The notes under the pieces are model-generated. The model made no database searches. It was not told the origin of the DNA and saw only the letters and a list, made by a program, of their open reading frames with translations. The position numbers and the translations under genes were made by a program. Below are positions 1 through 5,042 of a DNA stretch of 6,451 nucleotides, one piece after another; position 1 is the stretch's first letter; the number at the start of each line of letters is the position of its first letter. Source of the stretch: Candidatus Woesearchaeota archaeon (GTDB taxonomy: Archaea > Nanobdellota > Nanobdellia > Woesearchaeales > CG1-02-33-12); NCBI GenBank assembly GCA_003561825.1, contig PWVO01000180.1, positions 1 through 6,451 of the forward strand. Reading direction: 5' to 3'.

Positions 1-32
1 CACTGCACTTCAAAATGCTGCATGAAAAGAAA

Positions 33-1169
33 ATGAACTCTGAGATATACATGGACAATGCATCCACAACCAAGCCAGATGACAGAGTAGTGGGCAAAGT
101 AGCAGAGGTCTCAAGATACTGCTACGGCAATGCATCCTCTGCGCATGAAACAGGAGAAAATGCAAAAAATGTGCTTGAGGAATCAAGGAAGGCAATTGCT
201 GAATCAATCAGTGCAGACCCAGAATGCATAATCTTCACCTCAGGCGGAACAGAGTCAAACAACCTTGCAATAAAAGGCATAGCCTATGCCAGGAAAGGCA
301 GCCACATCATAACAGCAAAAACCGAGCACGACAGTGTACTAAACCCATGCAAATGCCTTGAAACCCAGGGCTTCAGCATAACCTATCTTGATGTTGACAC
401 CAAAGGCTTTGTAAGCATAAAAGACATTGAAAAGGCCATAAGAAAAGAAACAATACTTGTTTCTGTAATGCACGCAAACAACGAGATAGGCACTATAAAT
501 GACATAGAAAGCATAGGAAAGCTCTGCAGAAAAATAGGAGTTTATTTCCACACAGATGCATGCCAGTCTTACACAAAAGCAGAAATAAACGCAGCAAACA
601 TTGACATGATATCCCTCAATGCCCATAAGATCCACGGCCCAAAAGGAATTGGCGCATTATACATAAGAAAAGGCATAAAAATAGCCCCCCAGTTCCATGG
701 AGGAGGCCAGGAAAAAGACCTCAGGCCAGGCACAGAAAACATCCCAGGCATTGCAGGCTTTGCTGAGGCAGTAAGCATCAGCAGCCCTGACCATGCAAAA
801 AAAATCTCAGAAACAAGAGATTACCTTATCTCAGAAATTAAGAAAATCCCAGGCACACAGCTTAATGGCCCTGAAGGAAGCATGAGGCTGTGCAATAATG
901 CAAATATCTCATTCATGAACATAGAAGGAGAGTCAATCATAGCAATGCTCGCACTAAAAGGCATCTATGCCTCAACAGGCTCAGCATGCTCATCAAAAAG
1001 CCTTGAGCCCTCCCATGTGATAATGGCCCTTGAAAAAAACCCAGTAAGAGCCCATGGATCAGTAAGATTTTCCATAAGCAGGCACACAACAAGAAAAGAA
1101 ATTGATTACACAGTTAAAGCCCTTAAAGAAATAGTTGAAAAGCTCAGGAGCATAAGCCCCCTGTCATAG
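33..1169 (+). CDS. iscS: Cysteine desulfurase, IscS/NifS type (group I)
   Basis: PLP enzyme that converts cysteine to alanine and carries the sulfur as a persulfide for Fe-S assembly and tRNA thiolation. Numbering from the ATG at 33 (378 residues, normal for IscS): DNASTT at 8-13, TSGGTESNN at 69-77, H99 of TEHDSV, NNE at 149-151, D175 and Q178 (HTDACQS), PLP-lysine K199 in AHKIHGPKG, RPGTEN at 231-236, and catalytic C319 in the SACSS loop followed by SLEPSHV, then R345. All catalytic residues are present, including the lysine. The start is uncertain. The frame is open to the left edge, with ATGs at 15, 33 and 51 and no clear ribosome binding site. I prefer 33 because it gives the usual short lead to the DNA-T motif and forms an ATGA overlap with another frame open from base 1, as between nop5 and fibrillarin here. 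Cotranscription with iscU is likely. Function is well supported; the start is not. Confidence 0.95.
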   Translation: MNSEIYMDNASTTKPDDRVVGKVAEVSRYCYGNASSAHETGENAKNVLEESRKAIAESISADPECIIFTSGGTESNNLAIKGIAYARKGSHIITAKTEHDSVLNPCKCLETQGFSITYLDVDTKGFVSIKDIEKAIRKETILVSVMHANNEIGTINDIESIGKLCRKIGVYFHTDACQSYTKAEINAANIDMISLNAHKIHGPKGIGALYIRKGIKIAPQFHGGGQEKDLRPGTENIPGIAGFAEAVSISSPDHAKKISETRDYLISEIKKIPGTQLNGPEGSMRLCNNANISFMNIEGESIIAMLALKGIYASTGSACSSKSLEPSHVIMALEKNPVRAHGSVRFSISRHTTRKEIDYTVKALKEIVEKLRSISPLS

Positions 1170-1173
1170 GTGA
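1169..1173 (+). promoter_or_regulatory. Ribosome binding site deciding the iscU start
   Basis: GGTGA, the archaeal Shine-Dalgarno core, overlaps the last base of the iscS TAG stop (1167-1169). It lies 5 bases upstream of the ATG at 1179. The GTG at 1170 would extend the frame by three residues, but it sits inside this motif, so the ATG is the better start. The arrangement suggests translational coupling of iscS and iscU. Confidence 0.7.
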
Positions 1174-1178
1174 TAAAA

Positions 1179-1565
1179 ATGTATTCAAAAGAAGTCTTGG
1201 AAAGATTCCAGAAGCCTGTATTTTCCGGAGAAATAGAAAACCCGGACGGAGTAGGCGAAGTCGGCAACCCAAGATGCGGCGACATGATGAAGCTGTTTAT
1301 CAAGGTAAAGAAAGAAAACAGCAGTGAAATCATTGAGGACATCAAATTCAAGACCTACGGCTGTGTTGCAGCAATAGTCTCAACAGACTACCTTTGCGAG
1401 ATAGCCAAAGGCCTGACTTTGGATCAGGCGCAGAAAATAACAAGCAAAGACATAGCAGCAAAAATAGGCGATATTCCGCCCATAAAATACCACTGCTCTG
1501 TGCTTGCCCAGGAGGCCCTCAAGAAAGCAATAAGCAATTACAGGGAAAAAAGGGCATTCAAATAA
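1179..1565 (+). CDS. iscU: Fe-S cluster assembly scaffold IscU/NifU N-terminal type
   Basis: Scaffold on which IscS-derived sulfur and iron are built into a cluster before transfer to apoproteins. It has 128 residues from the ATG at 1179, a typical stand-alone IscU length with no NifU-type C-terminal extension. The three ligand cysteines are C33 in NPRCGD (with D35), C62 in TYGCVAA, and C106 in IPPIKYHCS (with H105). The IPPIK segment corresponds to LPPVK, which HscA chaperone recognises in bacteria; no hscA or hscB lies in this window. GCVAA replaces the more usual GCGxA around the second cysteine. It sits 9 bases after the iscS stop behind a good ribosome binding site, so the two are almost certainly an operon. 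An out-of-frame overlapping frame (1394-1591) is a shadow. Family assignment is secure; use for Fe-S assembly in general rather than one dedicated target is inferred. Confidence 0.95.
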   Translation: MYSKEVLERFQKPVFSGEIENPDGVGEVGNPRCGDMMKLFIKVKKENSSEIIEDIKFKTYGCVAAIVSTDYLCEIAKGLTLDQAQKITSKDIAAKIGDIPPIKYHCSVLAQEALKKAISNYREKRAFK

Positions 1566-1578
1566 AAACATTTAAATA
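1564..1578 (+). promoter_or_regulatory. Archaeal promoter of the prepilin-like gene (BRE-like plus TATA)
   Basis: TTTAAATA at 1571-1578 matches the archaeal TATA consensus and follows a purine-rich BRE-like stretch, AAAAACA at 1564-1570. It begins at the iscU stop codon. With a start site about 26 bases beyond the box centre, transcription would begin near 1601. That leaves a leader of about 14 bases containing the ribosome binding site. Confidence 0.65.
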
Positions 1579-1603
1579 TATCACCATATAATATCATAAA
1601 ATT

Positions 1604-1610
1604 GAGGTGG
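1604..1610 (+). promoter_or_regulatory. Ribosome binding site of the prepilin-like gene
   Basis: GAGGTGG matches the GGAGGTGA core complementary to the 3' end of archaeal 16S rRNA. It ends 4 bases before the ATG at 1615 and fixes that start. Confidence 0.6.
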
Positions 1611-1614
1611 CATT

Positions 1615-2076
1615 ATGAATAAAAAAGGCTTTGAGATTTCAATAAACATGGTCATTATCCTTATTCTTGCTATTGTGACATTAGTTGTGGCATTGGGCTT
1701 TATAACAGGTTTTTTGCAGGACTTGTTTGATAGTACAGGGGAGATATTTCCTGATTTAACTCAAGATCCTACTCCAAATGAGCCAATAACATATGCTCCT
1801 CTTGGTACTATTTTATCAAGAGGCAGGGATAATAAGATGACAATAGGTTTTTACAATAACGAGCAGAGTCTTGTTTCAGAAAATGTCAGGCCAACAATAA
1901 CCTGTGAGAACATAAATTTTGTTGAAGTAATCTCTTCAGGGATGAATATTGATGTAGGAAGCACAGGGATATATTCAGCAATTGTAAGAATCCCTTCAAA
2001 CACTCTTCCGGGCACTTATCCTTGCAGGATCAGGATAAGCAATACAGAAAAATCACTTTTTATGGAAGTAAAGTAA
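1615..2076 (+). CDS. Small surface protein with type IV prepilin-like N-terminus
   Basis: A 153-residue protein not matched to a named family. Residues 1-5 (MNKKG) form a short basic leader ending in glycine, followed by FEISI and a hydrophobic helix at about 12-30. This resembles archaeal class III (prepilin) signal peptides, cleaved after the glycine by a PibD/FlaK-type peptidase. Glutamate is at mature position 2 rather than the bacterial position 5. Residues 32-60 are an acidic, proline-rich linker. Residues 65-153 look beta-rich, with a GTYPCRIRIS strand typical of Ig-like surface domains. Two cysteines, C97 and C137, could form a disulfide outside the membrane. It has its own TATA box and ribosome binding site. 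Composition is unlike its neighbours: all eight Phe codons are TTT and five of six Asp codons are GAT, whereas iscS favours C-ended codons (about 5 TTC to 3 TTT, 10 GAC to 6 GAT). It could be a pilin or simply a membrane-anchored surface protein. Confidence 0.8.
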   Translation: MNKKGFEISINMVIILILAIVTLVVALGFITGFLQDLFDSTGEIFPDLTQDPTPNEPITYAPLGTILSRGRDNKMTIGFYNNEQSLVSENVRPTITCENINFVEVISSGMNIDVGSTGIYSAIVRIPSNTLPGTYPCRIRISNTEKSLFMEVK

Positions 2077-2088
2077 TTATTTCTTCTT
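2077..2088 (+). terminator. Possible T-rich terminator of the prepilin-like gene
   Basis: Directly after the TAA at 2074-2076 the plus strand reads TTATTTCTTCTT, nine T in twelve bases, the kind of tract archaeal RNA polymerase can terminate on. The same bases, read on the minus strand, encode the fibrillarin C-terminal Lys-Lys-Lys-stop. There is no intergenic space for any other terminator. Tentative. Confidence 0.3.
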
Positions 2089-2748
2089 GCATATAAAAAT
2101 GCAGTGATCAGCCTCAAAAGGCTCAAGGCCCCTGAAATCAGCAATAATCATCTCTTTCTCAAGCTTAACTTTAATCTCATTGAAAATAGCCCTTGGCTTT
2201 CTTGCAACATCAATGCTCCTTGCCTTGACAGCAAGCAGGCCAAACCCCCCGTTTTTTAAAAAAGCCCTGCAGTTCTTAAGAAAAATACTAAGCTGCTCCC
2301 TCTGCGCAATGTCCTGGAAAACAACATCCACCTTGCACACACAGTGAGAAAAAGACATAATGTCATTAGCATCAGCCACAATAGGCATCATATTCTTCCT
2401 CCTCTCGCACAAAAACACCATCTCCCTCATGACCCTTGGAGCAAAATCAAGGGCAAAAACAAAACCATCCTGGCCAACAATATCAGAAACATGCGAAGCA
2501 GTAGTGCCCGAAGCGCACCCAAGATAAAGCACCCTTTTTCCGGGCATTATCCCAATCTGCGAAGCCCCCTTCATAATTGCAGCAGCAAGCTTGCTCTTCC
2601 TCGGGTTCCATTCCCTGTACTCAGCCCCCTTTTCTTTAACAGTCCTCTCATCATAAACCGCAAACCCAGGATCAAGGCTCTTAGTAAGAATAACCCTTTT
2701 CTTCCCTTTCACTGACTCATAAACACCCCCGAGCTTAGTTTCCCTCAT
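2077..2748 (-). CDS. flpA: Fibrillarin-like rRNA/tRNA 2'-O-methyltransferase
   Basis: The SAM-dependent catalytic subunit of archaeal box C/D sRNPs; it methylates ribose 2'-OH on rRNA and tRNA at sites chosen by guide sRNAs, docked on Nop5 with L7Ae. At 223 residues it is the usual archaeal length. It shows the EYREWNP signature at 43-49 followed by KSKLAAAI, the SAM-binding loop LGCASGTTASHV from 76, the acidic D101 after the next strand (ALDFAP), ADAND at 125-129, FQDIAQ with D146, and AVKARSID with K175, plus ADHCIF near the end. D146 and K175 fall where the family's catalytic Asp and Lys lie. GCASG has Cys where many homologues have Ala or Gly. The ATG at 2748 overlaps the nop5 TGA as ATGA and has a GAGGT ribosome binding site (2756-2760) 7 bases upstream, so it is coupled to nop5. 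It ends flush against the convergent prepilin-like gene. Confidence 0.97.
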   Translation of the reverse strand: MRETKLGGVYESVKGKKRVILTKSLDPGFAVYDERTVKEKGAEYREWNPRKSKLAAAIMKGASQIGIMPGKRVLYLGCASGTTASHVSDIVGQDGFVFALDFAPRVMREMVFLCERRKNMMPIVADANDIMSFSHCVCKVDVVFQDIAQREQLSIFLKNCRAFLKNGGFGLLAVKARSIDVARKPRAIFNEIKVKLEKEMIIADFRGLEPFEADHCIFICKKK

Positions 2749-3752
2749 TTTCCAAACCTCTTCTCAAGCCCGGCAATAAGCTTCTTGCCCACAAAATCTC
2801 CCCTGAAAAAATCAACCTTAACAGCAATAGAGATCTTGTCAGCAAGAGCCCTTGCAGCCTTTCCCTTGTCCTGCTTTTTGGCCTGCGAAACAAGCCTGTG
2901 CTCATGTATAATCCCGTACTTAGGGGATTTAGCACCTGTCTTAAGATGCCTGAAAAGCGCCTCCTCAGCCCCAAGAACCTGCACAGTTGAAGCAGGCATC
3001 TTGGCAAGCCTCTCAAACCTTCCTGCAGACCTGATAAGCTTTGCCCCAATCATAGCCCCTGCAACAGCATTTAAATTAGGAAACTCAGAAGAGACACACC
3101 TCTCAATATAAGAAACCTGCAGCTTCCTGAGCTTCTCCATTGCAGAAATCTCCTTTGCAAGGCATATCATGGCACTTAAGTCCCTCTCAGAAACATCAGA
3201 TCCCATGCTCTCCTTAATCCCAAGCTCCTTCATAAGATCTTTTCTGCCCTTTTTTGCAATAACCTCAGCAAACCTGAAATTATCCCTTAAAGACTTTGAA
3301 AACTCAGGCAGATAAAGCTCATACCATTCCCTCAGCCTTTTTGAAAAAGTATTAACTGCCCTGTCAATCTCATCAATGCAGCTCACTGCCTGAACAAGAA
3401 GAACATCACTCTTTACAGAATCCCTAACCCTTGCCTTTGCAAGAGCAATCCCAGCATCCCTCATCCTGCTGAAAAAATCCGGCATAGAAGCAACACTCTC
3501 AGCAGCATTATCCATTCTCTCATCAGAAACAGGCTCAATACCCCCAATCATGGTTTTCTTATAGCAGGCGCAGAACATCTTATGCCCGTGCTTGCTTATC
3601 AGAGCTTTTTCCTCATCAATCCATTCCCCTCTCTCAAGCTTAGCAGAATTCTTCAAAACCCTGATCTGGCTGAAAAAAGCCTTGTCAATAACCCTGAACT
3701 GAGTATTAAGCACAAAACTTCCAATAAGGTTTGAGTAAATATAAAGCACCAT
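2745..3752 (-). CDS. nop5: Nop5 (Nop56/58 family), box C/D sRNP core protein
   Basis: Scaffold protein that bridges fibrillarin and the L7Ae-bound guide sRNA and dimerises through a central coiled coil. It has 335 residues, toward the short end for archaeal Nop5. The N-terminal fibrillarin-binding domain starts LYIYSNLIGSFVLN; helical, charged segments at about 120-220 fit the coiled-coil region. The NOP domain from about 225 is highly conserved: NLNAVAGAMIGAKLI, then AGRFERLAKMPASTVQVLGAEEALFRH split over 243-269, TGAKSPKYGIIHEH at 272-285, and KGKAARALADKISIAVKVD. The lysine-rich tail of some homologues is missing. Four bases overlap fibrillarin downstream; 25 bases separate it from the unknown gene upstream. 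A GGGGGTGA ribosome binding site sits 12 bases before the ATG, further than usual, and a BRE/TATA pair sits where it would give a leaderless transcript. Confidence 0.96.
   Translation of the reverse strand: MVLYIYSNLIGSFVLNTQFRVIDKAFFSQIRVLKNSAKLERGEWIDEEKALISKHGHKMFCACYKKTMIGGIEPVSDERMDNAAESVASMPDFFSRMRDAGIALAKARVRDSVKSDVLLVQAVSCIDEIDRAVNTFSKRLREWYELYLPEFSKSLRDNFRFAEVIAKKGRKDLMKELGIKESMGSDVSERDLSAMICLAKEISAMEKLRKLQVSYIERCVSSEFPNLNAVAGAMIGAKLIRSAGRFERLAKMPASTVQVLGAEEALFRHLKTGAKSPKYGIIHEHRLVSQAKKQDKGKAARALADKISIAVKVDFFRGDFVGKKLIAGLEKRFGK
2756..2760 (-). promoter_or_regulatory. Ribosome binding site of fibrillarin, inside nop5
   Basis: GAGGT on the minus strand, 7 bases ahead of the fibrillarin ATG, lies within the last codons of nop5. 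Together with the ATGA stop/start overlap it supports coupled translation of the two partner proteins and confirms the fibrillarin start. Confidence 0.55.
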
Positions 3753-3764
3753 TGCTGAAAAAAA

Positions 3765-3772
3765 TCACCCCC
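3765..3772 (-). promoter_or_regulatory. Ribosome binding site of nop5 with long spacing
   Basis: GGGGGTGA on the minus strand is the strongest GGTGA-type motif in the window. It lies in the 25-base gap between the unknown gene's stop and nop5. The spacer to the nop5 ATG is 12 bases, and no in-frame start codon lies closer. It would be present only on transcripts arriving from the upstream gene. Confidence 0.55.
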
Positions 3773-3774
3773 TG

Positions 3775-3789
3775 CTTTTAAAGCTTTTG
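3775..3789 (-). promoter_or_regulatory. Possible internal leaderless promoter of nop5
   Basis: Read on the minus strand, CAAAAGC (3789-3783; six of seven matches to the archaeal BRE pattern CRNAANT) directly precedes the TATA-like TTTAAAAG (3782-3775). The box centre is 26.5 bases from the A of the nop5 ATG, the same geometry as the thiI promoter at 5006-5020. A start here would be leaderless. It overlaps the last codons of the upstream gene. Confidence 0.45.
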
Positions 3790-4989
3790 CTGCAAATTCA
3801 GATACTTAGGCGGGGCTGCAAAAAAGTCAATCTTAAGAAAAGTCGGGCTCTGTGTATGCTTCCAGGTTAATCTCTCTATAGTGTCTTTAATGTCATTTGC
3901 ACTTGCATAAACAATGCCCTCATTCTCCAGCACAGAATATGCTCTTTCTTCAGTGCCATCTTTTGAAATCCTTGAGATGATTATTTTCCCTTTCTTGCCG
4001 TAGCTCTCTGTGCTCACATTAATCCCAAGACCTTTTCTCATAAGCTGATATGGCTGCTCAAATGCAAGTACCTTAAGAATATCAAGGTCTCCGTTGCTTG
4101 CAGCAATATTCTTTGTTCCCCTTCCGACAAGCCCCTTATACACTTCACTGTAATTAGTCAGGGCTTTTGGGAAAAATAAATACCTTACCCCTGAGCCATC
4201 GCTCAGCTCATAATCAAAAGAAATGCTTTCATCCAATTCAAAATCAGGCATTCCATACTTCCTCATCAGGCCTTTCTCAAAAGCATCTGAGAATGATTTT
4301 ACTCTCGACTTAAGGCTTAAGCCCTTAAAGTAAGCATCAGCATTCTCAGTATTAATCTGCGAAAACCTTTTCATGTCAAAATAAACATTTATCTCAGAAA
4401 TATTCTTGTCCAGAGGAAAAGAATTCCCTGTGGCAGGGTCTGTTATCCTTAAATCCCTCCTGTTGAACCCTGCTGAATTCTCTTCTGCAAACCTGCTCAT
4501 TGAATCCAAAAGATAATCAATAGAAATGTAAGCTTCATCATCAGATATAATAACCCCTTTTTTGCTTTCAGAAACACCTGCCTCTAAAAAATTTCCTGTT
4601 AATGAAAGAACATTCTCATATTTTGTTGCTGAGCTGGGGTATGCTCTTGCCTCAAACTTCCTGCCATTGAGAGTCATGCTAAATGAACATCCCCTTTTAA
4701 GTATCCCATTGTCATTAAGCCCTGCTTCATTAACTGCTTCAGCAAACGCACTATCCTTAAATGCAGAGCTGAAAGGAGCTATTATATAATCATCCAAAGT
4801 AGGAACAGCTGTCCTTCTTGCATAATCATATGACCTTGCATTAAGCTCATCAGCTTCCTCTTCTTTTAGCCCAGCAGCAGCACCTCTGCCAGATTCTGCC
4901 ATAACCGGCAGCCTTATAACCCTTGAATTAGTCCTTCGCATTTTAACCCTTTCAATAACACAGTTCCCGGGATTTAAATAAATTTTCAT
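3778..4989 (-). CDS. Unrecognised 403-residue soluble protein upstream of nop5
   Basis: I do not recognise a family. The frame is open for 403 codons on the same strand as nop5-fibrillarin and ends 25 bases before nop5, so it is probably the first gene of that unit. No signal peptide or membrane helix is visible. Residues 1-30 are basic; 31-62 are small-residue- and charge-rich (GRGAAAG, KEEEADE), probably flexible. From about 65 to the end it looks like a mixed alpha/beta globular protein rich in Tyr, Phe, Ser and Asp. There are only two cysteines (C10, C101) and one tryptophan (W376). Segments that look structured include GVIISDDEAYISIDYLL (145-161), GVRYLFFPKAL (267-277) and GKIIISRISKDG (334-345). 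No P-loop, zinc ribbon, KH-type or recognisable catalytic motif stands out. The start may be the ATG at 4989 (leaderless) or the ATG at 4941, which has its own TATA-like sequence. Strand composition is closer to neutral than in its neighbours. A lineage-specific gene is likely; a role with box C/D RNPs is only a guess from position. Confidence 0.75.
   Translation of the reverse strand: MKIYLNPGNCVIERVKMRRTNSRVIRLPVMAESGRGAAAGLKEEEADELNARSYDYARRTAVPTLDDYIIAPFSSAFKDSAFAEAVNEAGLNDNGILKRGCSFSMTLNGRKFEARAYPSSATKYENVLSLTGNFLEAGVSESKKGVIISDDEAYISIDYLLDSMSRFAEENSAGFNRRDLRITDPATGNSFPLDKNISEINVYFDMKRFSQINTENADAYFKGLSLKSRVKSFSDAFEKGLMRKYGMPDFELDESISFDYELSDGSGVRYLFFPKALTNYSEVYKGLVGRGTKNIAASNGDLDILKVLAFEQPYQLMRKGLGINVSTESYGKKGKIIISRISKDGTEERAYSVLENEGIVYASANDIKDTIERLTWKHTQSPTFLKIDFFAAPPKYLNLQQKL
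4974..4988 (-). promoter_or_regulatory. Alternative promoter-like sequence for the unknown gene
   Basis: On the minus strand TGAAAAT (six of seven to CRNAANT) directly precedes TTATTTAA, inside codons 1-6 of the longest frame. Transcription would start near 4951, giving about 10 bases of leader before the ATG at 4941 (codon 17), with AAAGGG just ahead. It competes with the shared TATA element at 5013-5020. AT-rich coding sequence could mimic it. Confidence 0.25.
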
Positions 4990-5005
4990 TCTTCTGAATA
5001 TGTTT

Positions 5006-5020
5006 CAAAACTTTTTTATA
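5006..5020 (+). promoter_or_regulatory. BRE/TATA promoter of thiI, possibly shared with the divergent gene
   Basis: CAAAACT at 5006-5012 is a perfect match to the BRE pattern CRNAANT and abuts TTTTTATA at 5013-5020. The box centre is 26.5 bases from the A of the thiI ATG at 5043, so the transcript should be leaderless, which fits the absence of a ribosome binding site. On the other strand the same box reads TATAAAAA and its centre is 27.5 bases from the ATG at 4989, but no BRE flanks it on that side, so plus-strand transcription should dominate. Confidence 0.65.
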
Positions 5021-5042
5021 CTCAGCCCCAAATCATCAGCCC

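Noticed and set aside
1..36. Tail of an upstream gene: a frame open from base 1 ends TGA at 34-36, overlapping ATG 33 as ATGA; it would encode HCTSKCCMKRK.
   Set aside because: Eleven codons are too few to call a gene, and a second frame (stop at 23-25) is equally possible. Used only as weak support for the iscS start.
339..778. Minus-strand frames opposite iscS (339-635 and 569-778).
   Set aside because: Cys/Tyr- and Pro/Trp-rich translations are complements of iscS codons; no initiation signals were seen.
1566..1614. Possible small RNA or riboswitch in the 49-base gap before the prepilin-like gene.
   Set aside because: The gap is fully accounted for by TATA box, short leader and ribosome binding site; no stem or box C/D motif pair was convincing.
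2344..2715. Plus-strand open frame of 123 codons opposite fibrillarin.
   Set aside because: It lies wholly antisense to a highly conserved gene, has no ribosome binding site or promoter, and its low-complexity His/Pro/Ser content is what the opposite strand of such codons gives.
2735..3111. Open frames on both strands over the nop5 3' half (2735-3049 minus, 2785-3111 plus).
   Set aside because: Both overlap the conserved NOP domain in other frames. Their Leu/Arg- or Ser/Ala-rich translations show no domain.
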